Shown: positions 16,806 to 27,504 of the stretch, piece after piece
Layout: each line of letters starts with the position of its first letter
How positions within the stretch are numbered: the first letter of the stretch is position 1
Source of the DNA: Hominicoprocola sp037419475
GTDB taxonomy: Bacteria; Bacillota; Clostridia; Oscillospirales; Oscillospiraceae
Length of the DNA: 64,000 bases
Assembly: GCA_037419475.1 (NCBI GenBank)
Contig: JAXYYF010000102.1
Location: 1 to 64,000 of the forward strand
Reading direction: 5' to 3'
The notes under the pieces: generated by a model
Database searches by the model: none
Seen by the model: the letters and a program-made list of their open reading frames with translations, nothing else
What the model was told of the DNA's origin: nothing
Made by a program: the position numbers and the translations under genes

Positions 16806-17006
16806 AAATGATATGATAACCTTTTTCACCGTCCGCGTCAACCCCTCCAAAGCCGTGGGGAAAAGGATGGCAGAGGGGGCAGTGAGGGGACGCGCGCAAT
16901 ATTTTGCCGCGCGGGAAGAAAAACGGCACAACATCTTCTGGTTTCTCCCCATTTTCTCCAATTTCTGAAATTCATCAAAAAATTGTAAATTTTTTATGAT
17001 TTGGTG

Positions 17007-17035
17007 TTGAGACCCGAAAAAAACAGGTGTATACT
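17007..17035 (+). promoter_or_regulatory. Promoter of pta
   Basis: TTGAGA (17007-17012) and TATACT (17030-17035) are exactly 17 bases apart, about 55 bases before the start codon. Confidence 0.75.
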
Positions 17036-17090
17036 GTTAGCCGTTAATTCATGCCGCCCCCCTGCGGCAGCATTATTAGGAGGAATCCCC

Positions 17091-18065
17091 ATGTTTGGTC
17101 AATTGATCGCAACCCTGAAAAAGAGCCCCAAGACGATCGTCTTTACCGAGGGTACGGATCCCCGTATTCTTGAGGCGAGCGCACGTCTGCTGTCCGGTAA
17201 CTTCTTGAAGCCTGTGCTCGTCGGCAATCCCGATGAGATCGCTGAGGCTGCGGAAGAGGCCGGCTTCAATATCCGCGGTGCGGAGATCGCCGATCCTGCA
17301 AACTATCCTGAGATGGATGCTATGGTCGAGCAGATGGTCGCCCTGCGCAAGGGCAAGATGACCCCGGAGCAGTGCCGTGACGCACTGAGCCGCGGCAACT
17401 ATTTCGGCACCATGCTTGTCAAGATGGGCAAGGCAGACTGCCTGCTCGGCGGCGCGACCTACTCCACGGCGGACACTGTCCGTCCCGCGCTCCAGCTCAT
17501 CAAGACCAAGCCCGGCAACAAGATCGTCTCTTCCTGCTTCATTATGGTTCGTCCTTCTGCCTCCGGCGAGAACGAGGTGCTTGCTATGGCCGACTGCGCC
17601 ATCAACATCAAGCCTAATGAGGACGAGCTGGTTGAGATCTGCCGCGAGACGGTCGAGTGCGCCAAGATCTTCGGTGTTGACCCGAAGGTCGCCTTCCTGA
17701 GCTACTCCACCCTCGGCTCCGGCAAGGGCGAGGACGTCGATAAGATGCGCAACGCCTGCGAGAAGGCCAAGGCTGAAATGCCCAACACCCCAATCGGCGG
17801 CGAGTTCCAGTTCGATGCGGCCGTGTCTCCTGTCGTTGCCAAGACCAAGCATATCTCCGACGGCGTCGGCGGCCATGCCAACACCTTCATCTTCCCCGAC
17901 ATCAATGCTGGCAACATCGGTTACAAGATCGCCCAGCGTCTGGGTAACTTCGACGCCTACGGCCCCATCCTGCTCGGCCTGAATGCACCCATCAACGACC
18001 TCTCCCGCGGCTGCAACGCGCAGGAGGTCTACTCCATGGCTATTATCACTGCTGCTCTGGCGTAA
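17091..18065 (+). CDS. pta: Phosphate acetyltransferase
   Basis: Pta interconverts acetyl-CoA and acetyl phosphate. The 324-residue protein matches the short clostridial form: KTIVFTEGTDPRILEA at the start, LLGGATYSTADTVRPALQ in the middle, and FQFDAAVSPVVAK with the late FIFPDINAGNIGYKIAQRLG. AGGAGG lies about eight bases before the ATG. Codon use is strongly biased to C-ending codons, as expected of a highly expressed gene. It is alone between a strong promoter and a terminator; the usual partner ackA is not beside it and is presumably elsewhere. Confidence 0.95.
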   Translation: MFGQLIATLKKSPKTIVFTEGTDPRILEASARLLSGNFLKPVLVGNPDEIAEAAEEAGFNIRGAEIADPANYPEMDAMVEQMVALRKGKMTPEQCRDALSRGNYFGTMLVKMGKADCLLGGATYSTADTVRPALQLIKTKPGNKIVSSCFIMVRPSASGENEVLAMADCAINIKPNEDELVEICRETVECAKIFGVDPKVAFLSYSTLGSGKGEDVDKMRNACEKAKAEMPNTPIGGEFQFDAAVSPVVAKTKHISDGVGGHANTFIFPDINAGNIGYKIAQRLGNFDAYGPILLGLNAPINDLSRGCNAQEVYSMAIITAALA

Positions 18066-18088
18066 TAAAACGACAACTGCACAGATAA

Positions 18089-18120
18089 AAGTGAGGGGCG
18101 CCAAAAGGCGCTCCTCACTT
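18089..18120. terminator. Intrinsic terminator after pta, probably bidirectional
   Basis: GTGAGGGGCGCC pairs with GGCGCTCCTCAC around AAAA, with flanking A and T runs. The minus-strand U-tract (TTTTATC) is the better one, so it may also serve the convergent lipoprotein gene. Confidence 0.7.
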
Positions 18121-18198
18121 GATTTCTGCGGTGTGATGCTGCTTTTTCGGCAAATCGGAATTTACCCATGTATTTTCTGGTAAAACGAATGATCTTGC

Positions 18199-18708
18199 TT
18201 ACTTTAGTACGATTTCAACTGTCGGCATTATACTACTTGATCCGAGTTCGCTGTCTTCCGCAGTTCTATAACCGGTAATATTTATGGAATACATATAGTC
18301 TGAGATATTGGGATTCTCTTCGCTGTCTGGAAGTTCAACCTCAAATGCTTCAAACTCAAATACATAAGCTTTTTCCTCAATAAGTTTGCCGCTCAAATCT
18401 TCATGAAAACGAAGCAAAAATGGTTTGTCTTGGAAAAAGTGGACTACGGCAACCGTTTTCCCCGGAAGAGCATAGTAATCGGGCAGGAGTTGCTCGACGG
18501 TAGCTGTAAAAGAACCCGAAAACTGTGCAAAACGCGCTTTATTTCCGGCCGCTTGCTGCTTTCCGTTATGGTATCCTGCCTCATAGCCGGCGTTGTAACC
18601 TTCTTCGTAGCTCGCATCGTGTGTATCGGAACTCTGAACATTATTTCCACAGCCAGATAATGAAAGCGCCAGTATAAGACAAAGAACCATTGCGATCATC
18701 TTTTTCAT
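18199..18708 (-). CDS. Putative lipoprotein with GY-rich repeat, function unknown
   Basis: This 169-residue secreted lipoprotein has a signal peptide with lipobox LSGC (lipidated Cys20). A short tandem motif of about four residues follows (EEGYNAGYEAGYHNG, near residues 35-50), then an apparently globular domain of mixed beta character with no motif I can name. GGAGGAG lies just before the ATG. The gene is visibly richer in A+T than its neighbours pta and ppdK, with many codons ending in A or T, which hints at different ancestry or weak selection. It stands alone between convergent and upstream terminators. Confidence 0.75.
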   Translation of the reverse strand: MKKMIAMVLCLILALSLSGCGNNVQSSDTHDASYEEGYNAGYEAGYHNGKQQAAGNKARFAQFSGSFTATVEQLLPDYYALPGKTVAVVHFFQDKPFLLRFHEDLSGKLIEEKAYVFEFEAFEVELPDSEENPNISDYMYSINITGYRTAEDSELGSSSIMPTVEIVLK

Positions 18709-18763
18709 ACGGTCTCCTCCATCAAAGTCCGATTTGCCTGTCGTCATCTTATCATACGCCCCT

Positions 18764-18800
18764 ATAAAACACAAGCCTCCGGTCAGCGACCGGAGGCTTG
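18764..18800 (-). terminator. Intrinsic terminator after ppdK
   Basis: A perfect 13-bp stem (CAAGCCTCCGGTC with GACCGGAGGCTTG) is followed on the minus strand by TGTTTTAT. It lies about 35 bases past the ppdK stop. Confidence 0.8.
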
Positions 18801-18835
18801 CTGTTATACGATTTGTAAACGCCGAAGCGCGAGAC

Positions 18836-21463
<2,628 letters not shown>

Positions 21464-21529
21464 AACTTTCCTCCATAAATAAAATCTCTATTGAATATAA
21501 AACCCCAATAGCACTTCAAAAGCTTTCTT

Positions 21530-21558
21530 ATTATAGACAAATTTTTTCAAATACGCAA
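21530..21558 (-). promoter_or_regulatory. Promoter of ppdK
   Basis: On the minus strand TTGCGT (21553-21558) and TATAAT (21530-21535) are 17 bases apart. It diverges from the holB promoter, which has the same -35 hexamer. Confidence 0.75.
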
Positions 21559-21630
21559 GAAAAACTGCCAAAAATTCCGAAAAATGTTTATGAACATTTG
21601 GATTATTCCTGCGAATACAAATAAGTTTTC

Positions 21631-21659
21631 TTGCGTTTGGCATATTTTTGCGCTATACT
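21631..21659 (+). promoter_or_regulatory. Promoter of holB-ricT
   Basis: TTGCGT (21631-21636) and TATACT (21654-21659) are 17 bases apart, about 33 bases before the holB start. Confidence 0.75.
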
Positions 21660-21691
21660 ATATCCTGTAGTATTATGATCCGGAGGAACGC

Positions 21692-22552
21692 ATGGAGCTG
21701 TCGGCCTTTGCAAAAACGAATACCGCCGCGCGCATCCGGGCCGCAGCGAACCGTGGGATGCTCAGTCATGCGCTGATCCTTTCGGGCGCAGGGGAGCTTT
21801 CCGAAGCGGCGCACTATGCCGCCGCAGCACTTGAGTGCATGGAGCGAGACAAGCCGTGCCTTGCCTGCGTGCACTGCCGCAAGGTGCTCTCGGACATCCA
21901 CCCCGATGTAACGACTGTGCATGACAATGAACACGCGGAGATCAGCGTGGATGTGATCCGCGGCGTGCGCACGGACGCTTATGTCCGCCCGAACGAGGGT
22001 GCGTGCAAGGTCTACATTTTTCCTGACTGCACCGTGCTCAACGAGAAGGATCAGAATGTACTGCTTAAAACAGTGGAGGAGGGGCCGCCCTACGCGGCGT
22101 TTGTGTTCTGCGCGGAGAATCCCAGCGTGCTGCTGCCGACTATTCGTTCGCGCTGTGTGGAGCTCAAGCTTCCGCCGGCAGGGGAGGAGAGCGGCGAAGA
22201 CGACGAGCGCACGCGGGAACTGGTTCGTCTGATTGCGGAGGGCCGCGAGGCGGGACGCGCATCCTTCCTGCTCAAGCTGGAAACGGCGAAGGCAACGCGG
22301 GAATCGCTCGCGGAGCTTTTCGAGGGTGTGCGTGTGATCCTTGCCGACGCGCTGTGTGCGAAATGCGGCGCCGCGCCGGAGGCACCGAAGGATGCTGCGG
22401 CGATGCGCGTGATCCTTGCCTCGCGCTTGACAAAATCGCAGCTCCTCAACACAATAGAACTGCTGAAAACCTATCGAGACCATTGCAATTATAACGTCGG
22501 CATCGGTCCGCTGCTCGGCGGCCTTGCCGTAGAATTGGAGGAGATCCTTTGA
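21692..22552 (+). CDS. holB: DNA polymerase III delta' subunit
   Basis: Delta' is part of the clamp loader that puts the beta ring on DNA. The 286-residue protein has a zinc-type cysteine cluster (CLACVHCRK, with a fourth Cys upstream), the segment NEKDQNVLLKTVEEGPPYA and the clamp-loader SRC motif (TIRSRC). It lacks a usable Walker A motif, as delta' does. It is shorter than the enterobacterial protein (about 330). GGAGG lies five bases before the ATG. Pairing with ricT downstream is the typical Firmicutes arrangement. Confidence 0.92.
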   Translation: MELSAFAKTNTAARIRAAANRGMLSHALILSGAGELSEAAHYAAAALECMERDKPCLACVHCRKVLSDIHPDVTTVHDNEHAEISVDVIRGVRTDAYVRPNEGACKVYIFPDCTVLNEKDQNVLLKTVEEGPPYAAFVFCAENPSVLLPTIRSRCVELKLPPAGEESGEDDERTRELVRLIAEGREAGRASFLLKLETAKATRESLAELFEGVRVILADALCAKCGAAPEAPKDAAAMRVILASRLTKSQLLNTIELLKTYRDHCNYNVGIGPLLGGLAVELEEIL

Positions 22553-23910
22553 CTGAGGTGATCGGCGTCCGCTTTCGCGGCGGATGCAAAGAGTATTATT
22601 TTGACCCACACGGCATTGCCGTGGAAGCGGGAGAGTTTGTCATCGTGGAAACGGCGCAGGGCACAGAGTATGCTCAGTGCCTGACCGGCAACCATGAGGT
22701 CGACGACAGCGCCGTCGTTCAGCCGCTGCGCGCGCTGGTGCGTCTGGCGACGGAAAATGACCGCCGCACGATGGAGTATAATCGTCAGCGCGAGAAAGAC
22801 GCGTTTGGCATTTGCCAGAAGAAGATTGCCGAACGCGGGCTGGATATGAAGCTTGTGCGTGTGGAGTGTAACTTCGACGGAAGCAAGATCGTGTTCTTTT
22901 TCACGTCCGATGGACGTGTGGATTTCCGTGAGCTCGTGCGCGATCTTGCGGGTGTGTTCCGCGCCCGCATCGAGCTGCGCCAGATCGGTGTGCGCGACGA
23001 GGCGAAGATGCTCGGAGGTCTCGGTATCTGCGGCCGTCCGTTCTGCTGCGCGCAGTTTCTGGACGATTTTGTGCCGGTGTCCATCAAAATGGCCAAGACG
23101 CAGAATCTCAGCCTGAACCCGACCAAGATCTCCGGCGCCTGCGGCCGCCTGATGTGCTGCCTGAAGTATGAGCAGGCGGCGTATGAGGATGCGTCGAAGC
23201 GGATGCCGAAGAATGATTCCTTTGTTCTCACGCCGGACGGCCCGGGCAATGTCAGCGCCGTGAATCTGATTAAAGAGACGGTGAATGTCCGGCTGGACGA
23301 TTCGAATGAGGGAGCCAAGTGCTATCACAACTGCGAGGTCTGCGTACTGCGCAACGGCAAAGGCTCGCGCGACGGCATCGAGATCCCGGCAGAGCGTCCC
23401 GCGCGCTACACCGCGCCGGACGCGGGAGATGAGCTTGCCGCCATGCCGTCGCCGGTGTTCCGGGCGCTGGAGATCTCTGAGCCCGCAGTCGAGCCGGTGA
23501 AGAGTAGCGCTCCCGCAGCTGCGGAGGACGATGGGGAGAAGCGCGAACAGCGCCGCCGCAGAGGAGGACGGAGCCATCGCGGCGGACGGGGCCGCGGCGG
23601 AGAGAAGCGCCCGCGGGAGGGCACCGCTGAAGCGGCTCCCACAAAAGCGGAAAAGAGCGACAAGCCCGAGCGGAGCGAGAAAAAGCCCGCGCCGGCCAGA
23701 AAGCCGGAGGGGGAACGCCGCCCGCGCCGGGAACAGAAGGAACAGCAGGCAAGGTCGGCTGCTCCGGCAGCGGAGGGTGCGAAGAGCGCGGAGAATGGCC
23801 CACTCCCCGAAGGGACAAAGCCGCACCGCCGCAGCCACCGCGGCGGACGTGGACGCCGCAGCAGCGGCGGAAACGGCGGCACGCCGCCGGCCGCGCCGAG
23901 CGCAGAATAA
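22549..23910 (+). CDS. ricT: PSP1-domain protein RicT (YaaT) with RGG-rich tail
   Basis: RicT is part of the Ric (Y) complex that works with RNase Y in mRNA maturation and affects sporulation and competence. The conserved core (about residues 1-290) has the PSP1 domain and the iron-sulfur-type cysteines GICGRPFCC and CGRLMCC. The remaining ~150 residues are low complexity, rich in Arg, Gly, Lys, Pro and Ala, with two copies of a SHRGGRGR-like motif, which resembles an RNA-binding RGG tail. The TTG start overlaps the holB stop by two bases, with GGAGGAG just upstream. A strong terminator follows. Confidence 0.92.
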   Translation: MTEVIGVRFRGGCKEYYFDPHGIAVEAGEFVIVETAQGTEYAQCLTGNHEVDDSAVVQPLRALVRLATENDRRTMEYNRQREKDAFGICQKKIAERGLDMKLVRVECNFDGSKIVFFFTSDGRVDFRELVRDLAGVFRARIELRQIGVRDEAKMLGGLGICGRPFCCAQFLDDFVPVSIKMAKTQNLSLNPTKISGACGRLMCCLKYEQAAYEDASKRMPKNDSFVLTPDGPGNVSAVNLIKETVNVRLDDSNEGAKCYHNCEVCVLRNGKGSRDGIEIPAERPARYTAPDAGDELAAMPSPVFRALEISEPAVEPVKSSAPAAAEDDGEKREQRRRRGGRSHRGGRGRGGEKRPREGTAEAAPTKAEKSDKPERSEKKPAPARKPEGERRPRREQKEQQARSAAPAAEGAKSAENGPLPEGTKPHRRSHRGGRGRRSSGGNGGTPPAAPSAE

Positions 23911-23913
23911 GAA

Positions 23914-23954
23914 AAAAAGAAACGTGACCGGCAACGCCGGTCACGTTTCTTTTT
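23914..23954. terminator. Bidirectional terminator between ricT and the convergent cyclodeaminase-like gene
   Basis: A perfect stem (GAAACGTGACCGGC with GCCGGTCACGTTTC, loop AAC) is flanked by A and T runs on both sides. Confidence 0.9.
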
Positions 23955-23982
23955 GCGTTTTTATATAAGCTTGTCTGACGGT

Positions 23983-25077
23983 TCAGACCGCGCCGACGCC
24001 GCGCGAGACAATGGTGATAAAGTCCTGCACGTTCGTGACGATGGTTTTGGCGGCAAGGCTGCCGCGGTCGAGGAGCTTATTGACCACAAATTCGTCTGCG
24101 TCCACCGCGTAAAGGTAGGCGGGACGCACCGTACCGTCCGGTAGTACGCGGAACGAGGGGTACATATTGCCTGCGGCGATGGTGTGGAGCATGGTGGCAA
24201 GACAGATCACCGTGGTCGCATCGCGCAGCATGGCACGCATGGCGCTCTGGGCGGCGTAGGCGTCGCCGATGACCTCGGGCAGCGGGCCGTCATCACGGAT
24301 GGAGCCGGCGAGGACAAAGGGAACATTATTTTTCACACAGGCGTACATGATGCCGTCGGAAATGCTGTGCTTTTCCACGAACTGGACAATCGAGCCGCAG
24401 CGGCGGACCTTGTTGATGACGTCCAGATGATGATAATGCCCATTCGCGCACTGACGCTGGGTGTAGATATCCTGACCGAGCGCGGTGTGGAGATACGCGC
24501 CCTCCAGATCATGGGTGGCAAGAGCATTGCCGGCCATCAGGCCGTGGACAAAGCCGTGCTCCACCATGGCCTGCATGGCGGTGCGCGCATCGGCGTCGAA
24601 TGCGAATGCGGGCCCGAGCACCCAGACGATCTTGCCGTGCTCCTTTTCATAGCGCAGCAGATCGATCAGCTCGTCGTAGTCGCGGGCATAGGAGGTCTCA
24701 CGCGAGCGGCCCTGACGGAAGCGGAATGCTTCCTCGGCACTGTCCTTGGAAACGAAGCCGTTCTCGTGGAGGTAGATGCCCTCTTCGCCGCGCTCCGTGC
24801 GGCCGAGCATCACGCGGTCGCCCGCGCGCAGATTGCGGTTTTCCACCACATCAAGCGTGCCGTCGGAACACAGCACAACGCTCGAGTCCATGCGGCTTTC
24901 GGGCGCGAGGACCCACTGGCCGTTTATTTTAAAGTATTCCGGAAACATGGAGGTGGAGTGGTAATATTCCGGTGCGATGCCATCCTGCTCACACAGCGCT
25001 GTGCGGGCGTCCGGCGCGTCGGCAAAGCGCGCGGCGGTAAAGTCGGGCGCGCGATAGGCGGGGAACTCAAATGCCAT
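23983..25077 (-). CDS. LOR/SDH-type protein, archaeal-type ornithine cyclodeaminase homologue (COG1915/TIGR00300)
   Basis: The 364-residue protein matches the family that includes the archaeal ornithine cyclodeaminase, which converts ornithine to proline and ammonia with NAD, and the C-terminal half of cyanobacterial arginine dihydrolase fusions. Recognisable segments are GLMAGNALATHDLEGAYLHT, GHYHHLDVINKV, FVLAGSIRDDGPLPEV, ATMLHTIAAGNMYPS and the late VNKLLDRGS. The N-terminal ~100 residues correspond to the LOR/SDH domain. It stands alone between an extended -10 promoter and a bidirectional terminator. An ornithine substrate would fit with the ornithine carbamoyltransferase gene at 38 kb, but the substrate is inferred from family only. 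Confidence 0.8.
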   Translation of the reverse strand: MAFEFPAYRAPDFTAARFADAPDARTALCEQDGIAPEYYHSTSMFPEYFKINGQWVLAPESRMDSSVVLCSDGTLDVVENRNLRAGDRVMLGRTERGEEGIYLHENGFVSKDSAEEAFRFRQGRSRETSYARDYDELIDLLRYEKEHGKIVWVLGPAFAFDADARTAMQAMVEHGFVHGLMAGNALATHDLEGAYLHTALGQDIYTQRQCANGHYHHLDVINKVRRCGSIVQFVEKHSISDGIMYACVKNNVPFVLAGSIRDDGPLPEVIGDAYAAQSAMRAMLRDATTVICLATMLHTIAAGNMYPSFRVLPDGTVRPAYLYAVDADEFVVNKLLDRGSLAAKTIVTNVQDFITIVSRGVGAV

Positions 25078-25115
25078 GATTATTTCTTCCTCTCAGACTC
25101 TGATACGAATATCCT

Positions 25116-25124
25116 ATTATACCA
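25116..25124 (-). promoter_or_regulatory. Extended -10 promoter of the cyclodeaminase-like gene
   Basis: On the minus strand TGG-TATAAT lies about 40 bases before the start codon; no good -35 box is seen at 17 bases. Confidence 0.5.
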
Positions 25125-25163
25125 CGGATGTCAAGTCTGATGCACGGCGGGCGGGAAAAGTCG

Positions 25164-25191
25164 TTGCTTTTTTTGCGGACCGTGTTATACT
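25164..25191 (+). promoter_or_regulatory. Promoter of the HAD phosphatase gene
   Basis: TTGCTT (25164-25169) and TATACT (25186-25191) are 16 bases apart, about 45 bases before the start. Confidence 0.6.
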
Positions 25192-25235
25192 GGTCAGCGA
25201 GAAAAGAACAGAAAAGGGAGAGAAGGGAACGTCCC

Positions 25236-26078
25236 ATGCAGAAATTCGACCATGTGCTGCTTGCCAGCGACTTTGATAATACGCTTGTCTGCACTCAGTA
25301 CGCACTCGATAACGGAACGGAGATCCCGCCGATGTGCGTGCGCAACCGCGAGGCGCTGGAATATTTCATCCGGAATGGCGGGCTGTTTGCCATTTCGACC
25401 GGCCGCGCGCTGCCGGCCTTTATTGATTACGCGAAGGATGTGCCGATGAGCGCGCCGGGCGTGATCGCCAACGGTGCGGCGATTTACGACTTCCGCGCGG
25501 GGCGCTATCTCTACACTGCCTTCCTCAACGAGGACACGCGGGCGCATATGGCCGAGCTGCTCGCGCGCTTTCCCACGCTGGCCTTTGAGGTCTACCATGA
25601 GGACCGCCGCATCCATGCGATGAACCCAAACCACTACATCAGAAGCCATGAGCATCTCACCCGCGCGGCGGTGCAGACGGTGGAGAGCTTCTCTGAGATC
25701 GATTTTCCCATCATCAAGATCCTTTTTGAAGAGGATCCGCCGCTGCTGGCACAGGTCGAGACCTTTATTCGCTCGCGTTCATGGGGCGTGGAGTATGAGC
25801 TGATTTACTCAAGCGACCATCTGCTCGAGTTGACCGCCGCCGGAGCGACCAAGGGCGGTATGATCCGGCGTCTGGCGGAGTTGCTGGGCGTTGCGCGCGG
25901 GGATATTTACTGCATCGGCGACCATAAAAACGACCTGCCTATGCTGGCGGTTTCCGCCGTGCCCTTTGCGCCCGCAAACGCCATTCCGGAGGTGCTTGCT
26001 TCCGGGGCGCGCATCGTTTCCCATTGCAGCGACGGTGCGGTCGCCGATGTGGTGGAGTATCTCGATAAGATCTACTGA
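25236..26078 (+). CDS. HAD-superfamily (Cof-type) hydrolase
   Basis: This 280-residue cytoplasmic phosphatase acts on an unknown phosphorylated small molecule. All four HAD motifs are visible: DFDNTL near residue 12 (nucleophile Asp and acid/base Asp), STGRA, the Lys in GATKGGMIRR, and GDHKNDLPML. A type IIB cap of about 100 residues lies between motifs II and III. The ATG at 25236 follows AAGGGA by seven bases. It is monocistronic. Confidence 0.9.
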   Translation: MQKFDHVLLASDFDNTLVCTQYALDNGTEIPPMCVRNREALEYFIRNGGLFAISTGRALPAFIDYAKDVPMSAPGVIANGAAIYDFRAGRYLYTAFLNEDTRAHMAELLARFPTLAFEVYHEDRRIHAMNPNHYIRSHEHLTRAAVQTVESFSEIDFPIIKILFEEDPPLLAQVETFIRSRSWGVEYELIYSSDHLLELTAAGATKGGMIRRLAELLGVARGDIYCIGDHKNDLPMLAVSAVPFAPANAIPEVLASGARIVSHCSDGAVADVVEYLDKIY

Positions 26079-26084
26079 GCATGA

Positions 26085-26110
26085 AAAAAGCAGCCGTAAG
26101 GCTGCTTTTT
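26085..26110. terminator. Bidirectional terminator between HAD phosphatase and rluD
   Basis: An AAAAAGCAGCC/GGCTGCTTTTT stem with GTAA loop. The rluD stop codon begins inside its tail, so the two convergent genes share it. Confidence 0.9.
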
Positions 26111-27020
26111 ATTTTGCGATTTTTTTCAGCATGGCGGTAAACTCCTCCGGCAGGGGACAACTCAGTTCAACTGTCTCGTGTGTGCGCGGGTGGATGAAGC
26201 GCAGAGCGACTGCATGCAGGCATTGTCCTGTAAGGCTTGCGACCTCTTTTTTCGCGCCGTACACTGTGTCACCGAGAATGGGATGGCCGATGTAGGCCAT
26301 ATGGACGCGGATCTGGTGCGTGCGCCCGGTCTCCAGTCGGCAGCGGACGTGCGTATAGCCAGGATAGCGGGCGATGACCTCCCAGTGCGTGACGGCTTTG
26401 CGCCCGCCGGATACCACAGCCATGCGCTTGCGGTCTGTCGGGTGGCGGGCGATGGGGGCATCGACGGTGCCGCTGTCCGCGCGGGGATTGCCGACAACGA
26501 TGCATTCATATGTCCGTGCGAGCGTATGGTCGGCAAGCTGCGCGGAGAGGAACTGGTGCGCCGCGTCGTTCTTTGCCGCAATAATGAGGCCGCTCGTATC
26601 GCGGTCAATGCGGTGGACGATGCCGGGGCGCAGCGCTCCGCCGATTCCGGAGAGGGAACCGGCGCAGTGATGGAGCAGCGCGTTGACGAGTGTGCCGTCC
26701 GGATGCCCCGGCGCGGGATGGACGACCATGCCGCTGGGCTTGTTGACCACGATCACATCCGCATCCTCGTACACCACGTCGAGCGGGATATCCTGCGCCA
26801 CGGCCTCGACCGGCTCGGGCTCGGGGAGTATTACGGCGATCCGCTCGCCGCCTGCAAGCTTGCAGCTTTTTCCCACGGATCTTCCATCCACCAGCGCGCT
26901 GCCGCTTTCGATCAGCCGTGCCGCCTGCGAGCGGGTCAGGCCGTCAAGGCTCGACGCAAGAAATGCGTCGAGCCTTTGATTCCGGTTTGCTTCAGTTGTT
27001 CTCAGCAGGATCGGTTCCAT
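26109..27020 (-). CDS. rluD: RluA-family 23S rRNA pseudouridine synthase (RluD-like)
   Basis: The 303-residue enzyme isomerises uridines in large-subunit rRNA. An N-terminal S4 RNA-binding domain (RLDAFLASSLDGLTRSQAARL) is followed by the catalytic domain with VVNKPSGMVVHPAPGH, the catalytic HRIDRDTSG motif and GRTHQIRVHMAYIGHPILGD. The start overlaps the end of lspA by 29 bases. The lspA-rluD pair is standard in Firmicutes. Which uridines are modified cannot be read from the sequence. Confidence 0.93.
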   Translation of the reverse strand: MEPILLRTTEANRNQRLDAFLASSLDGLTRSQAARLIESGSALVDGRSVGKSCKLAGGERIAVILPEPEPVEAVAQDIPLDVVYEDADVIVVNKPSGMVVHPAPGHPDGTLVNALLHHCAGSLSGIGGALRPGIVHRIDRDTSGLIIAAKNDAAHQFLSAQLADHTLARTYECIVVGNPRADSGTVDAPIARHPTDRKRMAVVSGGRKAVTHWEVIARYPGYTHVRCRLETGRTHQIRVHMAYIGHPILGDTVYGAKKEVASLTGQCLHAVALRFIHPRTHETVELSCPLPEEFTAMLKKIAK

Positions 27021-27504
27021 GTCCGCCCTTCCAGTTCTTTTCGTCGGTTTTCGGATAGATCAAAAGGTAATAGACCACTGCCGTGATTGTGCCGCAGACC
27101 ACGAAGCAGTCCGCGACGTTAAAGACCGGGAAGCCCATAAACGCAAGATCGAGCATATCGACTACATAGCCGAAGCGCACGCGGTCGATGAGGTTTCCTA
27201 CGCCGCCGCCGATAATGGCGGTGAGCGACCAAACGCCGAGCGGATGCCGCACGATCCTGATGAGCAGCCAGCACAGGGCGAGCATGGCGATGCTCGTCAC
27301 CGCGACCAGCAGCCAGCGCGCACCGGAAAAGCTCGACCACGCGGCGCCGAAATTGCGGACATAGTGCAGATTGAGAAGACCGGGGAGAAAGGGCTGTCCC
27401 TCACCCACGGCGAAATGAGCCGTAATGAATGCCTTTACCCATTGATCCAGCGCGACAATGAGCGCCATAACGAGAGGGCAGAGCCAAAGTTGCCTTTTTT
27501 TCAC
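26992..27504 (-). CDS. lspA: Lipoprotein signal peptidase (signal peptidase II)
   Basis: LspA cleaves the signal peptide of lipid-modified prolipoproteins in the membrane. The 170-residue protein has four transmembrane helices and the two catalytic Asp motifs: GNLIDRVRFGYVVDMLD and FNVADC. The NFGAAWS segment of family motif B is also seen. The start overlaps the anti-sigma stop by four bases. It is fourth in the dusB-sigma-antisigma-lspA-rluD operon. Confidence 0.95.
   Translation of the reverse strand: MKKRQLWLCPLVMALIVALDQWVKAFITAHFAVGEGQPFLPGLLNLHYVRNFGAAWSSFSGARWLLVAVTSIAMLALCWLLIRIVRHPLGVWSLTAIIGGGVGNLIDRVRFGYVVDMLDLAFMGFPVFNVADCFVVCGTITAVVYYLLIYPKTDEKNWKGGHGTDPAENN

Larger units (their letters stand above)
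16750..17090. other. Divergent intergenic region between the M23 peptidase gene and pta
   Basis: This 341-base stretch holds control DNA for two divergent genes: a 15-base palindrome near the peptidase start and a clear pta promoter near the other end. Between about 16830 and 16990 I see no gene, RNA or convincing signal. Confidence 0.6.

Noticed and set aside
17076..18104. A 342-codon open frame opposite pta
   Set aside because: Strong codon bias of pta keeps the reverse frame open; pta has the promoter, ribosome site and terminator.
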